From JAAZLS01 sp964463285 (GTDB lineage Bacteria > Bacillota > Dethiobacteria > DTU022): DNA of 16,880 bases. Under the pieces are notes generated by a model that was not told the origin of the DNA, made no database searches, and saw only the letters and a list, made by a program, of their open reading frames with translations. Position numbers and translations under genes: made by a program. Positions 1 through 7,607 of the stretch are shown here, piece by piece. The stretch is from positions 1 to 16,880 of the forward strand of contig CAYXBB010000035.1 in assembly GCA_964463285.1 (NCBI GenBank), given 5' to 3'. Numbering within the stretch: position 1 is the first letter of the stretch; every line of letters starts with the position of its first letter.

Positions 1-983
1 ATCAAGGGTATCGCTCCGGCTAAAAAATTTCCAGTCATGCCGGTAAGCCGCCCAAAGCGTTCTGCTCTCCGGAGAAGCCTGCGCAACACATATCCCCGCC
101 CCTCGTTGGAGGGCAGCACTCCATCGGCTACTAGAAAAGTTATACCTCGGCTATGTTCGGTAACAATCCGCAAGGGAATGGTCTGTTTTTCTCCCCCGGG
201 TGAAGTCAGCCGAACAAAATGTTCATACAGGGGGCGGATCAGATCGGTGTCATAAAATGTGGCTCCCCCCTGGAGCACGGTGGCCAGCCTTTCCAGACCT
301 GCCCCGGTGTCGATATTGGTCTGTTTCAAGGGCGTTAGCCGGCCGTCCGGTTCCCGGCAAAATTGAGTAAACACCAGGTTCCAGATTTCCAGGTAACGGT
401 CGCAATCACACCCGACGGTACATCCCCTCCGGCCACAGCCGGTCTCCGGGCCCAGATCGTAATAAATTTCTGAGCAGGGGCCGCAGGGGCCGTGCCCGAT
501 CTCCCAAAAATTGTCTTGGTTTCCCAGGCGCACTATCCGCTCCGCCGGAATCCCTATTTGGCGGGACCAGATCTCAAAGGCCTCCTCGTCTTCCCGGAAA
601 ATGCTTATCCACAGTCGATCCTCCGGTATCTGAAACACTTCGGTGATCAGTTCCCATGACCATATAATGGCCTGCTCTTTAAAATAATCCCCAAAAGAAA
701 AGTTGCCAAGCATTTCGAAAAATGTGGCATGACGTCCGGTATAACCTACTCGCTCGATATCGGGTGTTCGCAAGCACTTTTGGCAAGTGGCAATCCGGGG
801 ATGGGGAGGGTTTTCCTCTCCGGTAAAATAAGGTTTTAAAGGCGCCATTCCGGCGCCGATTAACAGCAAGGTAGGGTCATGCCGGGGTATTAACGAAAAA
901 CTGGGCAGGATCAGATGATCTTTGCGGGCAAAATAGTCTAAAAAAATTTCACGAATTTGATCGCTGCTCATACCATCGGTCAT
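1..983 (-). CDS. alaS: Alanyl-tRNA synthetase, N-terminal part (cut by window edge)
   Basis: Class II aminoacyl-tRNA synthetase that charges tRNA-Ala in the cytoplasm. About 327 codons of the usual ~870 are present; the C-terminal editing and oligomerisation regions lie beyond the left edge. Reading the minus strand from 983 gives a typical AlaS start (IREIFLDYF near residue 10, then GAGMAPLKPYF and CQKCLRTPDIE). The aminoacylation core follows, with TFFEMLGNFSFGDYFK, GPCGPCSEIYYD, a Cys-rich CGRRGCTVGCDCDRYLEIWN stretch and TDTGAGLERLA-like motifs. The ATG at 983 is preceded by AGGAGG with a 9-base spacer; a second in-frame ATG at 971 is less well placed. A near-consensus promoter lies directly upstream (1014-1043), so alaS is probably transcribed on its own as well as by readthrough from the AI-2E family gene. 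No T-box leader is visible. Recognition is confident. Confidence 0.95.
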   Translation of the reverse strand, partial: MTDGMSSDQIREIFLDYFARKDHLILPSFSLIPRHDPTLLLIGAGMAPLKPYFTGEENPPHPRIATCQKCLRTPDIERVGYTGRHATFFEMLGNFSFGDYFKEQAIIWSWELITEVFQIPEDRLWISIFREDEEAFEIWSRQIGIPAERIVRLGNQDNFWEIGHGPCGPCSEIYYDLGPETGCGRRGCTVGCDCDRYLEIWNLVFTQFCREPDGRLTPLKQTNIDTGAGLERLATVLQGGATFYDTDLIRPLYEHFVRLTSPGGEKQTIPLRIVTEHSRGITFLVADGVLPSNEGRGYVLRRLLRRAERFGRLTGMTGNFLAGAIPL

Positions 984-1013
984 TACCAGTTACCTCCTGC
1001 CGTAATCACCCCA

Positions 1014-1043
1014 ATTATATCTTTTAGGCAGATTAAATGTCAA
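1014..1043 (-). promoter_or_regulatory. Sigma-A-type promoter of alaS
   Basis: On the minus strand a perfect TTGACA (1043-1038) and a perfect TATAAT (1019-1014) are separated by 18 bases. The predicted start of transcription near 1007 gives a leader of about 24 bases that contains only the ribosome binding site of alaS. This leaves no room for a tRNA-sensing T-box. Confidence 0.85.
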
Positions 1044-1177
1044 CGAAACCGGGGCTTTTTAAAAATGAACCGAAAACCACCCGGTGGATTACCTGTACCT
1101 TATTCCGGCACATATTCCGGAACCAATCGGCGGGCAATACGCTTTGCGGCAGGCTGCTTAATAAGCAGGGTGTTTTT

Positions 1178-2233
1178 TTATTCATGTAGGTGTTTAACAA
1201 ATATCCGAATCATAATTATCACCGGCAGGGCTAGAATTAACCCGGCAAACCCGAACAGTTTTCCGGCGAGCAACAAGGCAAATATAATAGTTAAGGGGTG
1301 AAAACCCGTGCTATGGCCGATAATTAAGGGATAAATCAGCTGCGATTCCACTTGCTGAATGGCCACGGTTATGATCAGCACTTTTAACGCCTGAGCCGTT
1401 GATTGCATCAGGGCAGCCAGCAAGGCCGGCAAGGCTCCGATAACCGGGCCTGCTATGGGAACCAGGTTGGTTATGCCTGCAATACCCGCCAACACCAGGG
1501 GGAATTTGAGCCCAATTATTAAAAAACCGATATAGGTTAATATTCCCACCGCCAGGCTTACCAACAGGGATCCCCGTAAAAACCCGCCCAGGGAACGATT
1601 TATATCCCCGGCCATCGCCAAAAAACGCGGCCGGTATCTCCCGGGTACCAACCGGATCAGCGACTGTTTTAAATAACGCTCATCTCTGAGAATGTAGTAG
1701 GTCAGAACCGGTACCAGCAACATAAGCAAGGTGCCGCCGATAACCTCAAAAGCAGATTGGTAAAGGCACTCCAACCGGTCAACCACAGCTTCTCCAATTC
1801 CGTCAATGTTTTTGTCCAACATCTCCCTTACATTGACGGGGAGGTTAAACCGCCGGTAATCTTCCTGGAAATGATTGACGGAGTCGTGAAGCTGTTGCAA
1901 ATATCCGGGGATCTCATCCGCAAGCCCCTGGAGCTCTTCCACCAGTAGAGGCACTACCTTTACCCAGACCACAAACGCAAAAATGGCAAACACCAGGTAG
2001 ATCACTATTATGGCCAGCGTTCTGGAAATTCGCCGCTGTTCCAGAAATAAAACCACCGGGCTTAACAGGTAGGCCAGCACCAGTGAAACCGCAAATGGGG
2101 TCAGGATCATCAACACGGAGCCCCGACTGCGGTACAACCAGCTCAGGAATAATAAAAGGAGCACGCCCAAAGCGGCGACTGCTCCAATTTGCTGCCAGCG
2201 GGACATCCGAGCCAGCTTTTTGACCACTGACAA
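1178..2233 (-). CDS. AI-2E family transporter (YtvI/YdbI/PerM-like permease)
   Basis: Polytopic inner-membrane protein of 351 residues, matching the AI-2E transporter family (formerly UPF0118, PF01594). The family pattern is clear: two N-terminal membrane helices (about residues 15-33 and 38-62), a third helix near 72-95, a long non-membrane stretch (about 100-155), then a C-terminal membrane bundle. That bundle contains the family-typical segments GITNLVPIAGPVIGALPA and QQVESQLIYPLIIGHS. The substrate is unknown: some relatives export autoinducer-2 or act as ion antiporters, so the family name should not be read as a function. The start chosen is a TTG at 2233 with GGGAGG four bases upstream; an internal ATG (residue 10) is the alternative. 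The gene sits between the zinc-ribbon mini-gene and alaS, an arrangement I associate with Peptococcaceae. Confidence 0.9.
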   Translation of the reverse strand: MSVVKKLARMSRWQQIGAVAALGVLLLLFLSWLYRSRGSVLMILTPFAVSLVLAYLLSPVVLFLEQRRISRTLAIIVIYLVFAIFAFVVWVKVVPLLVEELQGLADEIPGYLQQLHDSVNHFQEDYRRFNLPVNVREMLDKNIDGIGEAVVDRLECLYQSAFEVIGGTLLMLLVPVLTYYILRDERYLKQSLIRLVPGRYRPRFLAMAGDINRSLGGFLRGSLLVSLAVGILTYIGFLIIGLKFPLVLAGIAGITNLVPIAGPVIGALPALLAALMQSTAQALKVLIITVAIQQVESQLIYPLIIGHSTGFHPLTIIFALLLAGKLFGFAGLILALPVIIMIRIFVKHLHE

Positions 2234-2338
2234 GTATCCTCCCCTGGTCTTGAAATAAACAGGGGTGCACCCACCCCCATGAATTCACCTTGACTATTAT
2301 TACCTATTATCCGGAAAACTATTTTAGAACCGGAAATC

Positions 2339-2512
2339 CTAAACCTGTTCCTGCTTCAGGGCCACCGGAATCAGAGAGCCGTCGGCCTCCACATAAAACA
2401 TCCTGGTCTTCTGACAGGGCAGTAAGCAAAACTCTAAAAGGCAGTGCCAACAATAATACTGGTTGGTTCCAACCTTGCCGATATCAGTAGTATGACAGAG
2501 GGGACATTGCAT
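2339..2512 (-). CDS. Small zinc-ribbon protein of unknown function
   Basis: A 57-residue protein with two Cys pairs, CPLC near residue 3 and CWHC near residue 21, spaced like a zinc ribbon. A further LLPC and an EADGSLIPV tail follow. The ATG at 2512 is preferred because it puts the first CxxC at the very N-terminus and has AGGTG upstream. The frame stays open to a TTG at 2569, which would add 19 residues (MFKAGYNKRYHIPGIQVLK). It lies between mnmA and the AI-2E family gene, on the same strand as both, with about 80 and 105 bases on its two sides. I cannot name a function; nucleic-acid binding or a metal-dependent scaffold role would be guesses. Confidence 0.7.
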   Translation of the reverse strand: MQCPLCHTTDIGKVGTNQYYCWHCLLEFCLLPCQKTRMFYVEADGSLIPVALKQEQV

Positions 2513-2591
2513 TTTCAGCACCTGGATTCCGGGTATATGATAACGCTTATTATAACCCGCCTTAAACAAAAAAATACCTTAATATACACGG

Positions 2592-3635
2592 TTAATGTTG
2601 GGGGGCCCGGATGATCCCACCCCCGAGTACCAGATCTCCCTTGTAAAACACCGCCGCCTGACCGGGAGTAACCGCCGGTTGTGGATTTGCAAACACCGCC
2701 CTTACAAATCCCGATCCCTCAACCTGCTCCAATCGTGCCGGAACCTCCGGGGAACGGTACCTGATCTTGATCTTGGCATCCTGCCCGGCAATGAGAGAAC
2801 TTGCCGACACATAGTTGAAGGATTCCACCTCTACTACCGCCTGGAACAGATCCTTTTTTCTTCCCACCACCAGGGTATTATCCTTTGCCCTTATTTCCAG
2901 TACATAGAGAGGTTCGGAAGAAGTTAAACCCAGCCCGCGCCTCTGCCCGATAGTATAACCGGTTATCCCCTGATGGGTCCCCAGCTTTCGCCCACAACGA
3001 TCAATTATCGGTCCGGGGAGAGGAACCAAGCCGCGCCGGCTTAAAAATTCCCGGTAATCGTTTCCGGGAACAAAACATATTTCCTGGCTTTCCGCCTGCC
3101 CGGCCGTAGGCAGGTTAAGCTGCCGGGCAATATTGCGAACCTGTAGTTTGCCGAGATTCCCCAATGGAAACAGGCAATGGGAAAGCTGCTCCTGAGTAAG
3201 ATTAAATAACATGTATGACTGATCTTTGCGACTGTCTATCCCCTTGCGCAGTAGATAACGATTTTCGGAAGAGCTGTATTCCACTCGGGCATAGTGGCCG
3301 GTAGCCAGGTAATTCGCATCCCAATCCCGGGCCTGCCGGTAGAGGGCGGCAAATTTCACCTGCCGGTTGCATATCACACAGGGATTGGGGGTGCGCCCCC
3401 GGCGGTATTCATCTACAAAGTAGTTTATTATTTTTTCTCGAAAGGTTTCCCGGATATCCAGGACCTGATGGGATATACCCAGTGATCGGGCGGCCTCTAC
3501 GGCGCTTTCAATCGGATCTGCGTTATTCGAGGATCCCGGGGGGGCCTCCAGCATCTGCAGGGTCAGGCCGATCACTTCGTAATTTTCCTGTTTTAAGAGG
3601 GCAGCCGCTACCGAACTGTCCACCCCGCCGCTCAT
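2592..3635 (-). CDS. mnmA: tRNA-specific 2-thiouridylase MnmA
   Basis: Catalyses ATP-dependent 2-thiolation of U34 in the wobble position of Lys, Glu and Gln tRNAs, with sulfur delivered from a cysteine desulfurase. Visible motifs are the PP-loop SGGVDSS at the start, NPCVICNRQVKF with the catalytic Cys, ATGHYARVEY, the DQSYMLF segment, AESQEICFV with the second catalytic Cys, and the C-terminal PGQAAVFYKGDLVLGGG. From the ATG at 3635 the protein has 347 residues. It would then begin exactly at the PP-loop, without the preceding beta strand (VIVA) found in the family. The frame is open upstream (IIRKRVIVA-), and the strong GGAGG (3671-3667) fits an ATT at 3662 or an ATC at 3659 rather than this ATG, so the real N-terminus is probably 8-9 residues longer. 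The gene follows yigZ closely and probably forms an operon with it. Confidence 0.95.
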   Translation of the reverse strand: MSGGVDSSVAAALLKQENYEVIGLTLQMLEAPPGSSNNADPIESAVEAARSLGISHQVLDIRETFREKIINYFVDEYRRGRTPNPCVICNRQVKFAALYRQARDWDANYLATGHYARVEYSSSENRYLLRKGIDSRKDQSYMLFNLTQEQLSHCLFPLGNLGKLQVRNIARQLNLPTAGQAESQEICFVPGNDYREFLSRRGLVPLPGPIIDRCGRKLGTHQGITGYTIGQRRGLGLTSSEPLYVLEIRAKDNTLVVGRKKDLFQAVVEVESFNYVSASSLIAGQDAKIKIRYRSPEVPARLEQVEGSGFVRAVFANPQPAVTPGQAAVFYKGDLVLGGGIIRAPQH

Positions 3636-3679
3636 GGCAACGATTACTCGTTTCCTGATAATCTCACCTCCCTGTAGGG

Positions 3680-4333
3680 CTAAATCCCCTCCGGCTCCCC
3701 TTTTTCAAAGGGGGAAACCGGAGTATTAATTCGGGCCCGCCCCCGGGTAACCTCTCTCAACCCGCTAACCAGTTCCTGCTGTATAGCTGCCGGAGCAGAG
3801 AATGTTACTGTTACCTGTTCAACATATTTAATATCTACAATTTCTCCCTCACAACTCTCTATATACCTGATCGCCGGACCAAGATCGTCATAATCAAGGA
3901 CTATTTTGAAATATTTCAGCGGCTTTATCTCCACCAACTGCGCCTCCTCCAGACAGGCCCGGGCGCATGACCGGTAAGCCCTGGTTAATCCTCCGATTCC
4001 CAGTTTAACCCCACCGAAATAGCGGGTAGCCACCACTACCGCGTTAGTGATCCCGGCCCTGAGGAGCTCTTGCAGCATAGGAGGACCTGCGGTACCTGAC
4101 GGCTCCCGGGCATCGCTGCTGCGTTCGATCCGGTTTTCTCCAAAACCCGTGCGGTAAGCAAAGGTATGATGGGTGGCATCCGGAAATTCCGCCTGAATGG
4201 AACTGATAAAATCCAAGGCTTCGCGTTCCGTGTTTGCGGGTGCGATGGAAGCAATAAACCGGCTGCCTTTTACTGTCAGGCGCATCCTCAGGGATTGTGC
4301 GACGGTGTAACCGGGTTCCCCTTGCTCAGTCAT
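3680..4333 (-). CDS. YigZ/IMPACT family protein
   Basis: A 217-residue protein with the two domains of the YigZ/YvyE family. These are an N-terminal UPF0029 (IMPACT) domain, with KGSRFIASIAPA near residue 22, DATHHTFAYR, DAREPSGTAGPPML and the signature TRYFGGVKLGIGGLTRAY near residue 110, and a C-terminal DUF1949 ferredoxin-like domain from about residue 140. The molecular role is poorly defined; eukaryotic IMPACT regulates the Gcn2 kinase, and bacterial members may bind RNA or ribosomes. The ATG at 4333 has only a weak upstream purine stretch, so the start is less certain. The last residues (SPFEKGEPEGI) are encoded by a copy of a dispersed palindromic repeat (3683-3720), so the C-terminus is probably not ancestral. 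mnmA begins within about 20 bases of its stop. Confidence 0.9.
   Translation of the reverse strand: MTEQGEPGYTVAQSLRMRLTVKGSRFIASIAPANTEREALDFISSIQAEFPDATHHTFAYRTGFGENRIERSSDAREPSGTAGPPMLQELLRAGITNAVVVATRYFGGVKLGIGGLTRAYRSCARACLEEAQLVEIKPLKYFKIVLDYDDLGPAIRYIESCEGEIVDIKYVEQVTVTFSAPAAIQQELVSGLREVTRGRARINTPVSPFEKGEPEGI
3683..3720. repeat. REP-like palindrome, copy 1 (inside the 3' end of yigZ)
   Basis: The core CCCCTTTTTCAAAGGGGGAAA pairs cccc-ttt (3697-3703) with aaa-gggg (3707-3713). A close variant occurs at 8045-8064. From memory, elements of this type are dispersed in many Clostridia and delta-proteobacterial genomes and generate spurious C-termini reading SPFEKG or similar. Here it lies inside the coding sequence and supplies the last codons of yigZ. 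Confidence 0.6.
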
Positions 4334-4593
4334 CCCGATCCACAGCTTGCTTGATCAACCCGCTCAACCTTTCTCTGATATTATCTAAATAAAACGTTTT
4401 AAGGAAAGTTATTTTTTTAGGTCCCTGCTTTATGTTTCGGTATTTTTTTTATTATTTCGGCATTCACTTGCCAGACCATATCCTAACCCTGGAACATTTT
4501 TACCCCATAAACCATCACTCCTCTCTTTCAGCATAGAGAAAGAAAGGAGTATGGAAATAAAAGCCAAGCTATTTAGGTAATTACCTCGGGGAG
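4334..4593. other. Gene-free stretch between the TIGR04086 gene and yigZ
   Basis: I see no convincing coding sequence in these 260 bases on either strand. They hold a perfect 12-base palindrome AGGTAATTACCT (4575-4586), a longer imperfect hairpin (4517-4550) and several A/T runs. No clear terminator with a T-tract, and no consensus promoter for yigZ, could be assigned. The SCIFF peptide and maturase genes that accompany TIGR04086/yajC in many Clostridia are not here. Confidence 0.5.
4517..4550. repeat. Hairpin with a 13-position stem
   Basis: Bases 4517-4529 (ACTCCTCTCTTTC) pair with 4538-4550 with a single C-A mismatch at the seventh position and an 8-base loop. No T-run follows on either strand, so it does not look like an intrinsic terminator. 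It could be an RNA-stabilising 3' structure or a binding site. Confidence 0.4.
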
Positions 4594-4995
4594 CTATGAA
4601 TTAACGCCCCACATTCCCCCTGCCGCCCCGAATACAAAGCCCAAGAATAATTTACTAAACAGGTTAAGGCCAAAAACAAAATCGCTTTGGGTCAGTATAC
4701 CGGCCAGCAGCAGTATCGCGATATATAGGGCACCTACCATCCCTCCGTGAAACCAGCCCCGAAAACCGATCCGTTTTCCGGCGTAGTAGGATCCGCACAA
4801 CACCGACAGCAAGGATACCCCACAAGCCAGGTACGGGGTTGCCTTCTCCGGAAGGGAGGTAAAGTGCAGCACCAGGGAACAAATTAGTAACAGCACCAGT
4901 GAAAAAACAATCGATAGCAACAAGCCCCTGGTTATTCCCCACACCACGGAGCGATTCCAAGAAGGAAGCGGGACCATATGTCCAGAGAGATTCAT
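4594..4995 (-). CDS. TIGR04086 / DUF3792 family membrane protein
   Basis: A 133-residue integral membrane protein with four hydrophobic segments (about residues 20-44, 52-71, 80-101 and 107-130), small glycine-rich turns and no catalytic motif. Length, topology and position directly after yajC match the TIGR04086 family of Clostridia (PF12670). The function is unknown; proximity to yajC and usually secDF suggests a link to the membrane or to protein export, but that is context only. The ATG at 4995 has GGGGGTGAG three bases upstream. A second Met at residue 7 is an alternative start. Confidence 0.85.
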   Translation of the reverse strand: MNLSGHMVPLPSWNRSVVWGITRGLLLSIVFSLVLLLICSLVLHFTSLPEKATPYLACGVSLLSVLCGSYYAGKRIGFRGWFHGGMVGALYIAILLLAGILTQSDFVFGLNLFSKLFLGFVFGAAGGMWGVNS

Positions 4996-5034
4996 AGACT
5001 CACCCCCTAACAGCCTATGAATCGTTGTTAAAAA

Positions 5035-5313
5035 TTATTCATCTTCTCCCAATACCCGATCCACTGCCGCCCGGGCAAATTTAACGTTCAGGTTGTCGGC
5101 AATTTTTAAACTCAGGGTATCTTCGTCAATTTCTTTGATTATCCCATAAATTCCTCCGATGGTTACCACCCGATTTCCCTTTTCCAGACTGCGCAGTAGC
5201 TCCTGGCGTTTCTTCTGGTGCTTCTGCTGCGGGCGGATCAAAAGAAAATAAAACACCACAAATAAAATAATTAACGGTAGAAAAGGACCGAGCTGACTTA
5301 AACTTTCCGGCAT
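5035..5313 (-). CDS. yajC: Preprotein translocase subunit YajC
   Basis: Small single-span membrane protein of 92 residues that accompanies SecDF at the Sec translocon. The order is typical: a short N-terminal periplasmic tail, one membrane helix at about residues 10-27 (PFLPLIILFVVFYFLLI), then the family hallmark RPQQKHQKKR and a cytoplasmic domain with GNRVVTIGGIYGIIKEID. Its ATG directly follows the tgt stop codon with no gap, and its ribosome binding site (GGGAG) lies inside tgt, so translation is probably coupled. secD and secF are not in the window. Confidence 0.96.
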   Translation of the reverse strand: MPESLSQLGPFLPLIILFVVFYFLLIRPQQKHQKKRQELLRSLEKGNRVVTIGGIYGIIKEIDEDTLSLKIADNLNVKFARAAVDRVLGEDE

Positions 5314-6441
5314 TTAGACCACGCTCCCATAATATTTAGTTAGTTCGGGTGCCATCTCCCGATAGTAGCGGCTAAAATAGCCACCTTCAATAGCTTTTCT
5401 AATTTCAACCATAAATTGAGCCAAATAGTGTAGGTTATGGTAAGTAGCCAACCTCATCCCCAGGATTTCTCCCGCGTTAAGCAGATGCCTGATATAAGCC
5501 CGGGAATAGTTCCGACACACCTGGCAGTTACATCCATCATCCAAGGGAGATGTATCAGAGGCATAGACCGCATTTCTAATAGTCAAATATCCTTTAGTAG
5601 TCATTACGCGTCCGTTGCGGGCAATCCTGGTCGGAAGAACACAATCGAACAGATCGATTCCCCTGTGCACCGCCTCCAGCAAAACATCCGGAGTACCAAC
5701 TCCCATCAAATAACGGGGTTTATCAAACGGCATCAGGGGGGTTACCTTCTTCAGAACATTATACATTAGTTCCTTGGGCTCCCCTACGCTTAATCCTCCC
5801 AGGGCATACCCGGGGAAATCCATTTTCACCAACTCTTCTGCCGATAACGCTCTTAAATCGGTAAACACACCCCCTTGAATAATCCCAAATAGTGCCTGTT
5901 CCCGGTGCTGGTGTGCCTGCAAACAGCGCCAGGCCCATTGGGTGCTCCTTTCTACCGCCTGTTTGGCTTCCTCCCATGAACAGGGATAGGAGGTACAATG
6001 GTCCAAAGCCATTGCAATATCTGCACCCAGCACATTTTGGTTCCTGATTACCCGCTCTGGGGTCAGGTAATGCGTGGATCCATCAATATGAGAACAAAAG
6101 GTTACTCCGTGATCATCCAACTTGCGCAACCGGTTCAGGCTGAACACCTGGAAACCCCCGCTGTCCGTCAGCAGGGCTTCCGGCCAGTTCATGAAACGGT
6201 GCAGTCCTCCGGAACGGGCGATTATCTCTAACCCGGGGCGTAGGTAAAGATGATAACTGTTGGCCAAAATTATTGGAAACCCCAATTCCTGAAGCTCCTG
6301 TACAGTTATCGCTTTTACCGTAGCCAAGGTTCCTACCGGCATAAATGCCGGTGTCTGAATCTCTCCGTGAGACGTAACCAGACACCCCCTGCGGGCACCT
6401 GTTTCCGGGCAGGAAGCAGTAACTTGATACCGAATGGGCAT
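5314..6441 (-). CDS. tgt: tRNA-guanine transglycosylase (bacterial type)
   Basis: Exchanges guanine 34 of GUN-anticodon tRNAs for preQ1, the step that inserts the queuosine precursor. All key elements are visible in the 375-residue product: the general acid/base Asp93 in TDSGGFQVFS, substrate-pocket segments DIAMALDHC and GGLSVGEP, the nucleophile Asp266 in FDCVLPTR, and the zinc site C304-x-C306-x2-C309 with His335. The ATG at 6441 is chosen because AGGTGG lies five bases upstream. An in-frame GTG at 6450 would add three residues but overlaps that ribosome binding site. tgt follows queA by about 70 bases, has a candidate promoter of its own and abuts yajC. Confidence 0.97.
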   Translation of the reverse strand: MPIRYQVTASCPETGARRGCLVTSHGEIQTPAFMPVGTLATVKAITVQELQELGFPIILANSYHLYLRPGLEIIARSGGLHRFMNWPEALLTDSGGFQVFSLNRLRKLDDHGVTFCSHIDGSTHYLTPERVIRNQNVLGADIAMALDHCTSYPCSWEEAKQAVERSTQWAWRCLQAHQHREQALFGIIQGGVFTDLRALSAEELVKMDFPGYALGGLSVGEPKELMYNVLKKVTPLMPFDKPRYLMGVGTPDVLLEAVHRGIDLFDCVLPTRIARNGRVMTTKGYLTIRNAVYASDTSPLDDGCNCQVCRNYSRAYIRHLLNAGEILGMRLATYHNLHYLAQFMVEIRKAIEGGYFSRYYREMAPELTKYYGSVV

Positions 6442-6488
6442 TATTGCCACCTACGCTTATAGCTTATATTAACCCCTACAGGCTGTCA

Positions 6489-6518
6489 ATTATACTTTTA
6501 ATCCCTTTATCTTTACAA
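6489..6518 (-). promoter_or_regulatory. Candidate promoter of tgt
   Basis: Minus-strand TTGTAA (6518-6513, overlapping the queA stop codon) and a perfect TATAAT (6494-6489) are 18 bases apart. A second overlapping candidate has TTGACA (6489-6484) and TATAAG (6468-6463) with a short 15-base spacer. Either would start an mRNA for tgt-yajC-TIGR04086 independent of queA. Confidence 0.5.
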
Positions 6519-7607
6519 TACTAACATACAATCGCCAAAACTATAAAAACGGTATCCGGCATTAATCGCTTCTCGATAGGCTTTTTTTAGAAAATCCATT
6601 CCGGAAAAAGCGCTGACCAGCATTAACAAGGTAGAGCAGGGTAAATGGAAGTTAGTCAACAGGGTATCTACCACTTTGTATTTGTATCCCGGGTAAATAA
6701 AAAGATCGGTCCACCCGGCCCGGGCCTCCACCCGTCCCCCTTCCAGGCCTACAGTCTCCAACACCCGGCAGGAGGTGGTACCTGCCGCCACCACCTTTCC
6801 CCCATTTTGCTTAACTTGATTAATCTTCTCGGCAGTATCTTCCGTTATCTCGAAATATTCCCGGTGCATAAGGTGGCGGTTGATCTGATCCACCTTAACC
6901 GGTTGAAAGGTGCCCGGCCCGATATGCAGGGTAACAAATGCCCGATCGATCCCCCGTTCGGCGAGCGCCTCAAATATTGCCGGTGTAAAGTGAAATCCCG
7001 CGGTGGGCGCCGCTGCAGAACCTTGTCGGGAGGCGTAAATGGTCTGGTACAAATCAGGATCCCGGACATTTTTTTTGATATAAGGAGGCAGAGGTACTTT
7101 CCCAATCTGCGGCAGCAATTTTTCTACCGGTTGATTAAATTCTACCAGGCGCTGTCCTTCCCCGGTATCTCCCAGCACCACCGCTTCCAGACCATAACCG
7201 AATTCCACCCGGGCACCAGTTTTAAGTCTTCGCCCGGGCCTGGCCATTACCTGCCAACGGCAGTTATTCTCCTGATGCAGCAGTAAAAATTCAACCTTGC
7301 CCCCGGTACCGACACGCCGGCCGGGCAATCGGGCCGGAATAACCCGGGTGTTGTTTAATATCAGCAGATCACCGGGTTCAAGAAACCCGGGAAACGCACA
7401 AAAGGAATTATGTTCAATGGTTAGACCTCCGCGCCTGAGCACCATCATCCGGGATTGATCGCGCCTGAGGAGCGGTTCCTGGGCGATCAACTCCAAGGGG
7501 AGGTGGTAGTTAAAATCCTGCAAACTCAGTTCGTTGTGATTGTGGAGGCAAGTTCCCGTTTCTGCTACACCCGTCTGTTTAATGGTATTAATCGTACACC
7601 CACCCAT
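6513..7607 (-). CDS. queA: S-adenosylmethionine:tRNA ribosyltransferase-isomerase QueA
   Basis: Converts preQ1 in tRNA to epoxyqueuosine, transferring the ribosyl moiety of SAM. Family motifs are clear: DFNYHLPLELIAQEP, RDQSRMMVL, LLILNNTRVIPARL, GKVPLPPYI, GSAAAPTAGFHF, TLHIGPGTFQPV and the C-terminal TNFHLPCSTLLMLVSAF. The N-terminus is uncertain. Comparison with family starts (M-x-x-x-DF) places residue 1 at a CTG (7529-7527) or at the TTG at 7523. The only upstream ATG (7607) adds 26 unusual residues, much of which lies in a locally repeated sequence, and it has no ribosome binding site. The coordinates given take the ATG; the certain coding region starts near 7529. The gene lies between the DUF2905 gene and tgt. 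Confidence 0.93.
   Translation of the reverse strand: MGGCTINTIKQTGVAETGTCLHNHNELSLQDFNYHLPLELIAQEPLLRRDQSRMMVLRRGGLTIEHNSFCAFPGFLEPGDLLILNNTRVIPARLPGRRVGTGGKVEFLLLHQENNCRWQVMARPGRRLKTGARVEFGYGLEAVVLGDTGEGQRLVEFNQPVEKLLPQIGKVPLPPYIKKNVRDPDLYQTIYASRQGSAAAPTAGFHFTPAIFEALAERGIDRAFVTLHIGPGTFQPVKVDQINRHLMHREYFEITEDTAEKINQVKQNGGKVVAAGTTSCRVLETVGLEGGRVEARAGWTDLFIYPGYKYKVVDTLLTNFHLPCSTLLMLVSAFSGMDFLKKAYREAINAGYRFYSFGDCMLVL
7563..7607. repeat. Local direct repeat, copy A (with 10-base insertion)
   Basis: The block TGCTACACCCGTCTGTTTAAT followed by GTACACCCACC matches copy B at 7660-7692 at 18 of its first 21 positions and at all of the final GTACACCCACC. A carries GGTATTAATC where B has a single A. 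It overlaps the presumed 5' end of queA. Confidence 0.6.

Noticed and set aside
984..1177. T-box riboswitch upstream of alaS
   Set aside because: The consensus promoter at 1014-1043 leaves a leader of only about 24 bases, and no T-box core (TGGNACCGCG) is present on the minus strand.
1151..1178. Plus-strand terminator-like hairpin CTGCTT-AAT-AAGCAG followed by GGTG and T7
   Set aside because: No plus-strand gene precedes it, the stem is only six bases, and on the minus strand no T-run follows the stem.
957..1301. 114-residue plus-strand open frame
   Set aside because: It spans the alaS start, its promoter and the end of the AI-2E family gene on the opposite strand; no family resemblance.
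4334..4593. Small SCIFF-like peptide gene after the TIGR04086 gene
   Set aside because: The minus strand was read for a Cys-rich ~45-residue frame. Only a 10-codon frame (MVYGVKMFQG) follows an SD-like GAGAGGAG, with no cysteines.
6645..7286. 213-residue plus-strand open frame
   Set aside because: It is fully antisense to queA and shows no domain pattern; a shadow frame.
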